From an uncultured Collinsella sp. (GTDB lineage Bacteria; Actinomycetota; Coriobacteriia; Coriobacteriales; Coriobacteriaceae), in the NCBI GenBank assembly GCA_902490405.1, contig CABUDS010000008.1, forward strand, positions 1-64,000: 64,000 nt of DNA, given 5' to 3'. A model generated the notes under the pieces. It was not told the origin of the DNA and ran no database searches. It saw only the letters and a list, made by a program, of their open reading frames with translations. Positions 25,018 through 33,733 of the stretch are shown here, piece by piece (within the stretch, counting starts at the first letter, position 1; each line of letters begins with the position of its first letter). Both the position numbers and the translations under genes were made by a program.

Positions 25018-25896
25018 CTAAAGATTCATGTTGCCGTGGATGTAGGGGGTGACCTCGGGGGAGATATGGCCGCAGCCTAGGTTGCGCAGGGCAGATTCGA
25101 TGGCGGCGGGAAGCGGGGCCTTTCCCTCGTCGTTGACCGCGGTGCTGCCGAGGGCGGCGATCTTGGCGACGTCTGCCGGCGCGGCCTCGATATGCATGCA
25201 GCCGCCGACGAGGCGTGCGCGGACCTGGTCCAGGCCAAAGTCATGCAGGTAGTCCTCACAGGCGCGGATTACATCGACCTTCTCGCGCGTGAGCTCCTCG
25301 CCCGTGGGGACACGCGTGGCCAGGCAGGCTCCTGCCGGCAGGTTCCAAACGGGATAGCCCCAGGCGCGCAGCAGCTCGCGCTCTTCGTCCTTGGTAAAGC
25401 CGACCTCCATGAGGGGCGAGCGCACGCCGAGCTCCTGGGCGGCGCGCATGCCGGGGCGGTAGTCGCCGCGGTCGCTTGCGTTGCTGCCGTCGATGACGGT
25501 GGGAAAGCCCAGCGACTTGGCGTGGTTGACGATGGCGGTAAAGCCGGCGCGCTTGCAGTGGTAGCAGCGGTCGGCATCGTTGCAGGCTACTTGGGGGAGC
25601 CGCAGCTGATCGACCGAAAGATTGAGCACGGGGAGCTTAAAATGCGGCCCTTCATTGGCCTGCCCGTCAACGGACCGCTCAAACGAAGCCTGCTCGGGCG
25701 TGCCGATGAGCGGCGTGGTGAGGTGAACGAGAAGCGTGCTGGCGGGCATGATGCGGGCGCAGACCGCGGCCAAAAAGCTGCTGTCGACGCCACCGGAAAA
25801 GCCGATGGCGACGCGTCCGTATGCCAAAAGCAGCTGCTCGAGCGCTGCGAGTTTGTCCTGAAGCCCCTCTGCAGGTGCGGTGGTGTCTGAAAGCAT
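25018..25896 (-). CDS. larE: ATP-dependent sacrificial sulfur transferase, LarE-like
   Basis: 292 residues of the PP-loop family. The ATP site is IGFSGGVDSSFLAAV (about 31-45), followed by DGSNASDRGDYRPGMRAA and AGACLATRVPTGE. LarE inserts sulfur into the nickel-pincer cofactor of lactate racemase. Three cysteines, C111 and C114 (CYHC) and C191 (GACLATR), match the pattern of LarE proteins that use a [4Fe-4S] cluster rather than a single sacrificial cysteine. No larA, larB or larC lies in this window, so a wider sulfur-transfer role is possible. The gene is alone, divergent from a HAD phosphatase. Confidence 0.85.
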   Translation of the reverse strand: MLSDTTAPAEGLQDKLAALEQLLLAYGRVAIGFSGGVDSSFLAAVCARIMPASTLLVHLTTPLIGTPEQASFERSVDGQANEGPHFKLPVLNLSVDQLRLPQVACNDADRCYHCKRAGFTAIVNHAKSLGFPTVIDGSNASDRGDYRPGMRAAQELGVRSPLMEVGFTKDEERELLRAWGYPVWNLPAGACLATRVPTGEELTREKVDVIRACEDYLHDFGLDQVRARLVGGCMHIEAAPADVAKIAALGSTAVNDEGKAPLPAAIESALRNLGCGHISPEVTPYIHGNMNL

Positions 25897-26069
25897 GAAT
25901 CGATCCTTGCCGTTGAGTACTCGGTCGAAAACTATAATCCTACCGAGCCACTTGTCATAAGACTTCTATCTATGTAACGAAAGTGCAATATGCTATATAC
26001 GTTATATACAAGTTTACAAGTGCGGTAAAGTTGCGGGAGTACAGCAGCGCGAAGCGATGGGGGACCGAT

Positions 26070-26720
26070 ATGATCAAGGCTGTTATTTTTGATATGGACG
26101 GAACGCTGGTCGATACCGAGCGTTTGGGTATCAAGGCGTGGAAGGCGGGAGCGGCCGAGCTGGGATTCGCGATTGATGATGCGCTGATCCATCAGTTTAT
26201 CGGTCGCACGCTGCCCGATGTCATGGAGATCCTTGATGGGCATTACGGCAGCCGCGAAACCGCTGAGGCAATCTATCGTCGCCATAGGGAGATTCGCGAC
26301 GAGATGGTCAAGACCGATCTGGAGCTTAAGGCCGGCGCCGCCGAGTGCCTGGACGAACTGCTGGCTGCGGGCCATCACGTGGGCCTCGCGACGTCGTCGC
26401 GCCATGTTACCGCCGAGCGCAACCTTAAGATGGTCGGCCTCTTTGACAAGTTTGAGACGGTGACCTGCGGCGAGGACGTCGTACACGGCAAGCCCGACCC
26501 TGAGATGTACCTGCTCGCCTGCGAGCGCGCGGGCTTTGCTCCCGAGGAGTGCGCTGTGGTCGAGGATTCCCGCAACGGCTGCGTCTCGGGCATTACGGCC
26601 GGCTGCCATGTCTTTGCCGTCCCCGATATCGTGCCGCTGCCGCAGGACGTGGTGGATGGCTGCGAGGCCGTGCTCGATACGTTGTTCGACCTGGCGGCGG
26701 CAGTCAAGGCCGTGCGCTAG
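26070..26720 (+). CDS. HAD-family phosphatase (beta-phosphoglucomutase-like)
   Basis: 216-residue subfamily I HAD hydrolase. The nucleophile motif is FDMDGTLVDTE (D8, D10). The helical cap spans about 15-80, motif II is in GLATSSRHVT, the lysine is in HGKPDPEMY, and the metal-binding acids are in VVEDSRNGCVSGITAGC. It dephosphorylates or isomerises a small phosphometabolite; the substrate is not assignable. The start at 26070 places the nucleophile at residue 8 as usual, with GGGGGA upstream. An earlier in-frame start lies in AT-rich promoter-like DNA. The gap with the larE-like gene (25897-26069) carries both promoters. Confidence 0.88.
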   Translation: MIKAVIFDMDGTLVDTERLGIKAWKAGAAELGFAIDDALIHQFIGRTLPDVMEILDGHYGSRETAEAIYRRHREIRDEMVKTDLELKAGAAECLDELLAAGHHVGLATSSRHVTAERNLKMVGLFDKFETVTCGEDVVHGKPDPEMYLLACERAGFAPEECAVVEDSRNGCVSGITAGCHVFAVPDIVPLPQDVVDGCEAVLDTLFDLAAAVKAVR

Positions 26721-26807
26721 CGTTTGCACGCGAGTCGCCATGTCCCGCGCCCGTTCTCGCAGGACGGTGGCGGCAACGGCGCCTGCGTGGAGGCGCTGAC
26801 GCAGTCA

Positions 26808-26854
26808 GCCCCTCTTATCACGCCAAGATTGCTGTTTTGGCCGATAAGAGGGGC
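26808..26854. other. Stem-loop between HAD gene and DUF4143 ATPase
   Basis: GCCCCTCTTATC (26808-26819) pairs perfectly with GATAAGAGGGGC (26843-26854); the loop contains a second GCCAA/TTGGC pair. It lies between convergent genes and probably terminates one or both. T-tracts are poor. Confidence 0.5.
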
Positions 26855-26921
26855 ATTGTGCTTTAAGCGACTGGGGCTGCGGCCTTGGTAAGGAGCTGGC
26901 GGAGGGTTATGACGTTACAAG

Positions 26922-28127
26922 TTACTCCAGGAGCCAGTCGATCACGTTGCGCTTGCGGACTCCTTCGTAGTTCGCGTCCGCAAACAGCGTGTCGAGCGTA
27001 AGAAGCGTCTTGGGGTAGTTGTCTCGGACCTTCTTAAAGGGGGCCAACTCTCGATTGAGGGTAGTTTCGTCGAGCGTTGTGGCTGAAACCTGAAAATAGG
27101 CTGTCTCGTCTGACTTTAGGGCAACAAAATCGATTTCCCTGCCGTCGATATCGCCCACGTAGACGTCGTATCCACGGCGTAGGAGCTCGAGATAAACAAC
27201 ATTTTCGAGGATATGGCCGATATCGCTGCTTTGGGTTTTGACGAGAGCGCCTCTAAGTCCAAGGTCAACGGCGTAGTATTTGCCGTTTGTTGAAAGAAGC
27301 TGCCGACCGCGCACGTTATAGCGCGGAGCAAAGTACAGCACAAGGCTGTCTGTTAAGCCTTTGAGGTATTTGGCTACGGTTTTCTGGTCGGTTTTGTTGC
27401 CGTTGGACGAGAGCGTGTCGGAGATTTTTTTAATCGAGATCCGGTTTCCAATGCTATGGAGTAGGAACTTGGTGATATCGCGCAGGGTCGGGACGTCCGA
27501 GACCTTCAGGCGTTCGATAACGTCGCGTATGACGATGGTATCGTAGAGGCTCATAAGATAATCGCGCGCCTGGGGTCCCTGAATACCCGTCTCGGCGATA
27601 AAGGGAAAAGAGCCCCTGGTTATGTACTCGTCAAACAACTGCGCGGGAGCCTTTCCGTCATTGGTTTTTGCCGAGCAAAACTCTTTAAAGGATAGGGGCA
27701 GCATCTTGAGCTCTACGTAGCGGCCGGAGAGTAAAGTTGCCAGCTCGCTCGAGAGCAGATAAGCGTTGGAACCGGTTATGTAGAGGTCGACATTGTCCTT
27801 GATAAAAAGACTGTCGACGGCTTTTTCGAAATGCTCGACGTGCTGTATCTCGTCCAGAAAAACGTAGTTCATCTTATCGGGGACGAGTCTGGCGGAAATG
27901 TAGTCGTAGAGTGCTCTATACGACGTAAGCGACTCGAACTCCAGGTCTTCAAAGTTGAGGGATATAACCTGGCCGCCTGTGATTCCATGATCGCGCAGGT
28001 AGCTACGGTAGATTTCGAATAGCTTTGATTTGCCGGACCTTCGCACGCCCGAAACGACCTTGATGACGTGTGAGTCTTTCCACGAAATGAGCCAGTCGAG
28101 GTACTGTTTGCGATCAATCAGATTCAT
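26922..28127 (-). CDS. AAA ATPase with DUF4143-type C-terminus, copy 1
   Basis: 401 residues. The N-terminal AAA-like ATPase has Walker A VVSGVRRSGKSKLFEIY (about 24-40) and Walker B YVFLDEIQHVEHFEKAV, then sensor TGSNAYLLSSEL. The C-terminal part has the endonuclease-like EIDFVALK element. This widespread family has no settled function and is often found near mobile or accessory genes. The base composition is lower in GC than its neighbours and the upstream gap is strongly AT-rich, which suggests acquisition. A distant relative with the same domain plan lies at 53986. No partner gene is adjacent. Confidence 0.88.
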   Translation of the reverse strand: MNLIDRKQYLDWLISWKDSHVIKVVSGVRRSGKSKLFEIYRSYLRDHGITGGQVISLNFEDLEFESLTSYRALYDYISARLVPDKMNYVFLDEIQHVEHFEKAVDSLFIKDNVDLYITGSNAYLLSSELATLLSGRYVELKMLPLSFKEFCSAKTNDGKAPAQLFDEYITRGSFPFIAETGIQGPQARDYLMSLYDTIVIRDVIERLKVSDVPTLRDITKFLLHSIGNRISIKKISDTLSSNGNKTDQKTVAKYLKGLTDSLVLYFAPRYNVRGRQLLSTNGKYYAVDLGLRGALVKTQSSDIGHILENVVYLELLRRGYDVYVGDIDGREIDFVALKSDETAYFQVSATTLDETTLNRELAPFKKVRDNYPKTLLTLDTLFADANYEGVRKRNVIDWLLE

Positions 28128-28191
28128 GAAACCCCTTTCTTGGCGAGAAAAAACTGGAGCAAAATCAATACTTATAGGAAATATCTAAAAA

Positions 28192-28248
28192 TATGGAATT
28201 GAGTCTATTTTAACAAAAAAGCTAATGAAAAATGGATTACATTCCATA
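28192..28248. promoter_or_regulatory. AT-rich promoter region with inverted repeat
   Basis: TATGGAAT (28192-28199) and ATTCCATA (28241-28248) flank a very AT-rich 40-bp stretch upstream of the ATPase. It is the lowest-GC stretch nearby. It may be an autoregulatory site, but this is weakly supported. Confidence 0.3.
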
Positions 28249-28300
28249 AATATCCGTAGCCGCAGGTCCGGCTAAATGGGGAAGGCCCGTGGGGCCAGCA

Positions 28301-28340
28301 AAAACGCCGCAGCGGGGCTGTTCCCGTTGCGGCGTTTTTT
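28301..28340. terminator. Terminator beside the second LacI gene
   Basis: AAAACGCCGCAGCGGG pairs with CCCGTTGCGGCGTTTT (28301-28316 with 28323-28338, one G-T pair). T and A runs on both sides allow bidirectional use; it lies just past the stop of the minus-strand LacI gene. Confidence 0.85.
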
Positions 28341-28341
28341 G

Positions 28342-29475
28342 TTACAGGTAGGCGCCCAGGTTGATGTCGGTTATTGGGGCCGCGGATGGGCCCGTCGGGT
28401 GCTGCTCGGCCTTTTGGGTGCTCATACGTTCGAGCAAGAAGGGGCGCACGAGCTCCTGACGGTTAATGTCCTCGGTGGCCGTGACCGTGGTGACGGTGCG
28501 CGCGGCGGAGCCGATGCGGACTCGTTTGGTCTTGGCGGCAGGTTTATCCTCGATTTGTTCCATGAGCAGCTGCACGCCCTTGCGGCCGATCTCGTAGCCC
28601 GGTGGTGCTACCGTGGTGAGGGGGACCGATCCGCTCCAGGCAAGCGGGTTGCCATCGCAGCCGGCAACAAGAATCTGGCCGGGGACGGAAATGCCCTTGT
28701 CGACTAGCGCCGAGATAACGCCCGAGGCCAATACGTCGGTCAGGCCGATGACAAAATCGGGGCGCTCGTCAGCAGGGCGCTCGGCAATCTGGGCACCGAT
28801 ACTGTAGCCGTCGGCTGCGGTATTCCATTCGCCGGCGTCGATGACCTCAATTTTGATATCGGGATGCAGGGCAAGTGCCTTGTGGATGCCAAGGACGCGC
28901 AGAGTGAGCTGCATGAATGCTGCTCGACCCACAACGACAATATGGCGTGCGCCGCGGGCGATGGCGAGCTCGGCGATAATGCGCCCCTGTGCCTCGTTGT
29001 CGGCGGCCACGTAGTAACCGGGCTCGGAACAGTGGATATCCAGGTGGACGATCGGCACGGGCATCTTGGCCATGGCGGGGTGCCAATCGGGGGATGCCAT
29101 GGGCTGAACCATGACGCCGGACATCTGCGTGCCCATAAAGTAACGCAGGTAATGGTCCTCGAGAATATCGTCGTTATCGGCGTTGGCGATGAGCAGGTCG
29201 TAGCCGTGCTTACGGGCCTCGTTGTGGGCGCCGCTGGCGATTTGGAGCGAAAAGCCGTGATCGAGACGGGGGAGCACCAGGCCAAAAGACTTGGTGGCGC
29301 CGCCCGCGAGCTGACGAGCGCTTTGGTTGGGCAGGTAGCCAAGGCGATTGATGGTCTCGTTGATGAGCTTGAGGGTCTCGGGGCGCAGCTTTTCGGGGTG
29401 GTTGAGCGCGTTGGAAACCGTGCCCAGCGAAACCCCGGCCTCGCGCGCGACGTCGCTGATTTTTACCTTTGCCAT
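28342..29475 (-). CDS. LacI-family transcriptional regulator
   Basis: 377 residues, slightly long for the family. The N-terminal helix-turn-helix is KISDVAREAGVSLGTVSNAL with hinge LGYLPNQSARQLAGG. The sensor domain follows (SFGLVLPRLDHGFSLQIASG; YYVAADNEAQGRIIAELA). About 30 extra residues follow the usual end (after KPAAKTKRVRIG). The start at 29475 has AAAGGGG 5 bp upstream. The frame stays open upstream into DNA antisense to glmS; that part is not coding. No sugar genes lie beside it, so its targets are elsewhere, or it controls glmS, which is divergent 312 bp away. Confidence 0.9.
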   Translation of the reverse strand: MAKVKISDVAREAGVSLGTVSNALNHPEKLRPETLKLINETINRLGYLPNQSARQLAGGATKSFGLVLPRLDHGFSLQIASGAHNEARKHGYDLLIANADNDDILEDHYLRYFMGTQMSGVMVQPMASPDWHPAMAKMPVPIVHLDIHCSEPGYYVAADNEAQGRIIAELAIARGARHIVVVGRAAFMQLTLRVLGIHKALALHPDIKIEVIDAGEWNTAADGYSIGAQIAERPADERPDFVIGLTDVLASGVISALVDKGISVPGQILVAGCDGNPLAWSGSVPLTTVAPPGYEIGRKGVQLLMEQIEDKPAAKTKRVRIGSAARTVTTVTATEDINRQELVRPFLLERMSTQKAEQHPTGPSAAPITDINLGAYL

Positions 29476-29526
29476 AGCGGCCCCTTTGATGCGTTTCAAG
29501 TACAAGCCAGATTGTAGCATCCCGAG

Positions 29527-29574
29527 CCTACCAAAAAGGGATAGGTTTATTTTGGCAGGTTTTATCTGGGGAAA
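29527..29574 (-). repeat. Dispersed 48-bp palindromic repeat, copy 3 (reverse)
   Basis: Reverse copy of the 24233-24280 element, between the LacI gene and glmS. Confidence 0.85.
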
Positions 29575-29590
29575 CGCCGTTGCCAACGCG

Positions 29591-29626
29591 ACCACCACGA
29601 AGGGGACAGGCACCTTTGTGGTGGTT
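29591..29626. repeat. ACCACCAC palindrome, copy 1
   Basis: ACCACCACGAAGG ... CCTTTGTGGTGGT, an inverted repeat of 13-bp arms (one mismatch) with a GGACAGGCA-type core. A second copy forms the terminator at 62465-62526. It has no T-tract here. Confidence 0.7.
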
Positions 29627-29653
29627 TGGACCGGCTGGACGTGTGTGCATCGG

Positions 29654-29713
29654 GTGGTATCTAAGTTGAGATACCACTTCTGGTATATCAGCTTGCGTTT
29701 GCGTGAGTACAAT
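29654..29713 (+). promoter_or_regulatory. glmS promoter region with two palindromes
   Basis: GTGGTATCT (29654-29662) and AGATACCAC (29669-29677) form a perfect 9-bp inverted repeat. Four bases on, CTGGTATATCAG (29680-29691) is a shorter imperfect palindrome with the same TGGTAT half. TACAAT at 29708-29713 fits a -10 box. The TGGTAT/ATACCA halves resemble GntR-type amino-sugar operators (NagR/DasR). The regulator is not in this window, unless it is the LacI protein. Confidence 0.5.
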
Positions 29714-29787
29714 ACTCGAACGTTATACGTCTCAGCGCCCCTTGTGCGTGGACGTCTTGCAGTCACGCGAACGAAGGGATTTATCCT

Positions 29788-31635
29788 ATGTGTGGAATTG
29801 TCGGCTACACCGGCTCTGATATTGCAAAGAACATCCTGGTTACGGGCCTCAAGCGTATGGAGTATCGCGGCTATGACTCCTCGGGCGTCGCGCTCGAGGT
29901 GGGCGAGGGCGCCGCGGCTCACCTCGACGTCATTCGCCGCGTGGGCAAGGTTGCGGGCCTGGAGAGCGAGCTTTCCAACATTGACAGCGACGCTACCTGC
30001 GGTATCGGCCACACCCGTTGGGCCACCCACGGCAAGCCCTCCGTCGTTAACGCTCACCCCCACACCAGCTGCGACGGTCGTATCGCCATCGTCCACAACG
30101 GCATCATCGAGAACTTCGCCGAGCTGCGCGAAGAGCTGGAGGACCGCGGCCACCACTTTAAGAGCGAGACCGATACCGAGGTCTTCGCGCATCTGATCGA
30201 AGAGGCTTATGCCGAGACGCACGACCTGATGGCCTCCGTGCGCGAGGCTTGCACCCACGTGGTCGGTGCCTATGGTCTGGCCGCCGTGTGCGCTGACGAG
30301 CCCGGCGTGATCGCCGTGGCTCGCAAGGATTCCCCGATCGTGGTCGGCGCGGGCGAGACCGGCGCCTATGTCGCCTCCGACGTCATCGCGCTCATCGACG
30401 CCACCCGCGATGTCGTGGTGCTCGAGGACGGTCAGTTTGCCAAACTCACGCCCGCAGGCGTCGAGTACACCGACGAGGCCGGCAACGTTGTCGAGCCCAA
30501 GGTCACCCACATCGACTGGGACCTGGACATGGCAGAAAAGGGCGGTTATCCCGACTTTATGCTCAAGGAAATCCACGAGCAGCCGCGCGTCGTGCGCGAC
30601 ACGCTGGTCGGTCGTATGACGCCGGCCGGCGAGCTCGACATCGACGAGCTTGGCCTTTCGCTCGAGGAGCTCAACGACATCGACCGCGTCTACGTGATCG
30701 CTTGCGGCACCAGCTATCACGCCGGCCTCATTGCTAAGAATCTCATTGAGGGCTGGGCTCGTATTCCTACCGAGGTCGAGGCGGCCAGCGAGTTCCGCTA
30801 CCGCAACCCCATCATTACGCCGACGACGCTTGTCGTCGCCGTGTCCCAGTCGGGCGAGACAGCTGATACCCTTGCCGCCATTCGCGACGCGCGCATCAAG
30901 GGTGCCAAGGTCTTCGGCATCACCAACGTGGTGGGCAGCCCCGTGGCGCGTGAGAGCGACGGCGTCATCTACACCAAGGCCAACAAGGAGATCGCGGTCG
31001 CCTCGACCAAGAGCTTCATCGGCCAGGTCGTGAGCCTTACGCTTTTGGCCCTGCTGCTAGCGCAGGTCAAGTACCGCCTGACCACCAAGCAGGCGCGCAT
31101 GCTGTTCCGCGAGCTTTCCGATACGGCCGAGCAGATCCAGTGGATTTTGGATACCCAGACCGAGACCGTGCATGAGGCCGCCCTGCTGTGCAAGGACGCG
31201 CAGTCCGCACTGTTCGTGGGTCGCGGCATGGGTGCCGCTATTTCCTACGAGGGCGCGCTCAAGCTCAAAGAGGTCAGCTACCTGCACGCCGAGGCCTACG
31301 CCGCCGGCGAGATGAAGCACGGTCCCATCGCACTGATCGATCCGGGCTTCCCTGTCATCGCCGTGGCCACCAAGAGTGCCACCTACGACAAGACCGTGTC
31401 GAACCTTATGGAGTGCAAGGCGCGCGGCGCCAAGGTCATCGTCGTTGCCACTGAGGGCGACGAGGAGATCAACAAGATCGCCGACTGCATCATCCGCGTG
31501 CCAGCAGTCCGCGACGTGTTCAGCCCCATCACGGCGAGCGTCCCGCTGCAGCTGCTCGCCCGCGAGGTCGCCATCCTGCGCGGCTGCGACGTCGACCAGC
31601 CTCGAAACCTCGCCAAGAGCGTGACCGTGGAATAA
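29788..31635 (+). CDS. glmS: Glutamine-fructose-6-phosphate aminotransferase
   Basis: Makes glucosamine-6-phosphate from fructose-6-phosphate and glutamine, the first step to UDP-GlcNAc for peptidoglycan. It has 615 residues, typical length. The N-terminal cysteine MCGIVGYTG is the glutaminase nucleophile; GHTRWATHG and HNGIIENF belong to the same domain. Two SIS domains follow (CGTSYHAGLIAKN, SQSGETADTLAAIRDA; FVGRGMGAAISYEGALKLKE), and the protein ends in the conserved QPRNLAKSVTVE tail. No glmS ribozyme is seen upstream; the leader is 75 bp. A terminator follows. Confidence 0.97.
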   Translation: MCGIVGYTGSDIAKNILVTGLKRMEYRGYDSSGVALEVGEGAAAHLDVIRRVGKVAGLESELSNIDSDATCGIGHTRWATHGKPSVVNAHPHTSCDGRIAIVHNGIIENFAELREELEDRGHHFKSETDTEVFAHLIEEAYAETHDLMASVREACTHVVGAYGLAAVCADEPGVIAVARKDSPIVVGAGETGAYVASDVIALIDATRDVVVLEDGQFAKLTPAGVEYTDEAGNVVEPKVTHIDWDLDMAEKGGYPDFMLKEIHEQPRVVRDTLVGRMTPAGELDIDELGLSLEELNDIDRVYVIACGTSYHAGLIAKNLIEGWARIPTEVEAASEFRYRNPIITPTTLVVAVSQSGETADTLAAIRDARIKGAKVFGITNVVGSPVARESDGVIYTKANKEIAVASTKSFIGQVVSLTLLALLLAQVKYRLTTKQARMLFRELSDTAEQIQWILDTQTETVHEAALLCKDAQSALFVGRGMGAAISYEGALKLKEVSYLHAEAYAAGEMKHGPIALIDPGFPVIAVATKSATYDKTVSNLMECKARGAKVIVVATEGDEEINKIADCIIRVPAVRDVFSPITASVPLQLLAREVAILRGCDVDQPRNLAKSVTVE

Positions 31636-31660
31636 CTAATATTCCGCCGTCCTAACGACC

Positions 31661-31699
31661 AAGGCCCGGCTCCGCATCAAGACGGAGCCGGGCCTTTTC
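31661..31699 (+). terminator. Terminator after glmS
   Basis: A perfect 14-bp stem AAGGCCCGGCTCCG/CGGAGCCGGGCCTT (31661-31674 with 31683-31696) followed by TTCT. Confidence 0.92.
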
Positions 31700-31703
31700 T
31701 GCA

Positions 31704-31751
31704 TTTGCCCAGATAAAACCTGCCAAAATAAACCTGTCCCTTTTTGGCAGG
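31704..31751 (+). repeat. Dispersed 48-bp palindromic repeat, copy 4
   Basis: Same family as 24233-24280. Its right end touches the stop codon of the minus-strand GntR gene, so it may act as that gene's 3' hairpin. Confidence 0.85.
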
Positions 31752-32483
31752 TTAGCGGAGCTTACTGGTCTCGAAGTACTCGGGGAACTGGTCCAGAACC
31801 TCGGTCTGGTTGCGGAACATCATATGCAGGTGCTTGCTGACCAAAAAGCTCGCTTCGATGGGGTCGCGACCGGCGATAGCGCGGCGAATCTGCTTGTGTT
31901 CGTTCACTATGTCCTGATTGTCGAGAACCTGCGTGGCAGCGCGCAGCCAGCGGAAGCGCTCCAGGTCGGCATTGGTCTCTTCGAGCCACGACCACACGGT
32001 GCTGCGACATGCGATGCTAAAAATCATGTGATGCATGAGGTTGTCGCTCAAAAAGAAGCCGATGCGATCCTCTTCGGCCATGGCCTTTTCCTGCAGCGCG
32101 ATGGCGCAGTCGAGCTGCTCGATGCCGGCCGACGTGGCGCGCGCACAGCACTCCACAATCACCTGCTTTTCCAGATGCTCGCGGATGTAACAGGCACTCT
32201 CGGCAAGGGTGAGGTTGATGGGTGAGACGTAGGTACCGCTCTGGGGCACGGTGCGCACCAGGCCCTCTTGCGCCAGACGCACCAGTGCCTCGCGCACAGG
32301 GGTGCGCCCCATATCCAGGTCGTCGCAAAGTTGCTTGACGCCCAGCTTTTCGCCCGGCTTGTAGTCCAGGTAGACGATTTTGCGTCGAATGGTGTGGTAG
32401 GACTGGTCCTGTAGGCTCGTTTCCTGCTCGCCGACGTGCATCGATTCTTCCATAGCGCCTCGCAACTGTTCTATCAAACTCAT
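31752..32483 (-). CDS. GntR-family regulator, FCD type
   Basis: 243 residues. The N-terminal winged helix includes GVKQLCDDLDMGRTPVREAL and LVRTVPQSGTYVSPI. The C-terminal FCD ligand domain keeps the metal-binding pattern D-x3-H (SDNLMHH), NEH and KHLH. FCD proteins usually sense small organic acids. The start is either 32483 or 32453; the latter has GCGAGG 5 bp upstream, so the true protein may be 10 residues shorter. It is divergent from the YeiH-type transporter (164-bp gap), which it probably controls. Confidence 0.87.
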   Translation of the reverse strand: MSLIEQLRGAMEESMHVGEQETSLQDQSYHTIRRKIVYLDYKPGEKLGVKQLCDDLDMGRTPVREALVRLAQEGLVRTVPQSGTYVSPINLTLAESACYIREHLEKQVIVECCARATSAGIEQLDCAIALQEKAMAEEDRIGFFLSDNLMHHMIFSIACRSTVWSWLEETNADLERFRWLRAATQVLDNQDIVNEHKQIRRAIAGRDPIEASFLVSKHLHMMFRNQTEVLDQFPEYFETSKLR

Positions 32484-32646
32484 ATGTCAGTTGTTAATTA
32501 TGCCGCGAATCAGCTCTCCGCGGTGGGTAATTCGGCTGTTGCCTGAGAACTATTGCGGCATCTTAGTCTGTGTTTGCGCAAGGCTGCGCTCAATGTTGCC
32601 GTATCATAAGCCGTCGCAAACGTGAAATAGAAAGAAGGAATCCCAT

Positions 32647-33681
32647 ATGCAACTGGCAAATTTCGTACGCGAGCGCTGGAAAGGCGTCTTGTTCTGCCTG
32701 ATCATCGCCATTCCCGCGACGTTGCTCGGCAAACAAATTGAAGTGGTCGGCGGTCCGGTGTTTGCCATCCTCTTTGGCATGGTCCTGGCGCTCGTCTTTC
32801 CCAAGAATCGTCGCGAACAGCTCGCCGCCGGCGTTACCTATACGTCCAAAAAAGTCTTGCAGTACGCGGTTATCCTGCTTGGCTTTGGCATGAACCTCTC
32901 CCAGATTCTGTCCAAGGGCGCCCAGTCGTTGCCGATTATCGTGGCGACGATCTCGACCTCGCTTGTCATCGCCTTTGTGCTCTGCCGCGTTATGAACGTG
33001 CCGAGCAAGATCGCGACGCTTGTGGGTGTGGGTTCGTCGATTTGCGGCGGTTCTGCCATCGCCGCGACCGCGCCCGTCATCGATGCCGACGATCGCGAGA
33101 TTGCCCAGGCTATTTCGGTCATCTTCCTGTTTAACGTTATCGCGGCGCTCGTGTTTCCAACGCTCGGCGGTATGCTCGGGCTGACCAACGAGGGCTTTGG
33201 CCTGTTTGCCGGCACCGCCATCAACGACACCTCGTCCGTAACGGCTGCGGCGAGCGCTTGGGACAGCATGCATTCCGGCGCCAATGTGCTCGAGAGCGCC
33301 ACGGTGGTCAAGCTCACCAGGACACTGGCCATTATTCCCATCACGTTGGTCCTCGCATGCTGGCAGATGCATCTGGCGCGCAAGGCCGGCGGCGACGCCA
33401 AAAGCACGTTCTCGCTTAAACGCGCGTTTCCCATGTTCGTGCTGTTCTTTGTGCTGGCGAGTGTAATCACCACAGTGCTTCAGCTTCCTGCATCCGTTAC
33501 GGCGCCCATCAAGGAGCTGTCGAAGTTCTTTATTGTGATGGCCATGGCGGCCATTGGCTTTAATACCGATATCGTCGAGCTGGTCAAAAAGGGCGGCAAG
33601 CCCATCGCGCTGGGCTTTTGCTGCTGGATTGGCATTGCGTGCATGAGTTTGGGAATGCAGCACGTGCTGGGAATCTGGTAG
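32647..33681 (+). CDS. YeiH/UPF0324 family transporter
   Basis: 344-residue integral membrane protein with about ten spans. Family marks include VILLGFGMNLSQIL, GVGSSICGGSAIAA and GTAINDTSSVTAAA. The family is often annotated as a putative sulfate exporter, based on a link to sulfur metabolism, but transport has not been firmly shown for most members. The start has AAGAAGGAA 9 bp upstream. The divergent GntR/FCD regulator suggests an organic-acid or sulfonate-derived inducer. Confidence 0.88.
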   Translation: MQLANFVRERWKGVLFCLIIAIPATLLGKQIEVVGGPVFAILFGMVLALVFPKNRREQLAAGVTYTSKKVLQYAVILLGFGMNLSQILSKGAQSLPIIVATISTSLVIAFVLCRVMNVPSKIATLVGVGSSICGGSAIAATAPVIDADDREIAQAISVIFLFNVIAALVFPTLGGMLGLTNEGFGLFAGTAINDTSSVTAAASAWDSMHSGANVLESATVVKLTRTLAIIPITLVLACWQMHLARKAGGDAKSTFSLKRAFPMFVLFFVLASVITTVLQLPASVTAPIKELSKFFIVMAMAAIGFNTDIVELVKKGGKPIALGFCCWIGIACMSLGMQHVLGIW

Positions 33682-33733
33682 AGGAGTAGCTTATTTGCGT
33701 GCTGGTTGCTGGTGAGCGCATGCCTGCGGTGGA

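Noticed and set aside
29714..29787. glmS ribozyme
   Set aside because: The 5' leader is too short and lacks the double-pseudoknot core.
28342..30720. A single 792-codon minus-strand frame that would fuse the LacI regulator to a long N-terminal part
   Set aside because: The extra N-terminal part is antisense to glmS. The LacI start at 29475 has a good ribosome binding site and the helix-turn-helix begins right after it.
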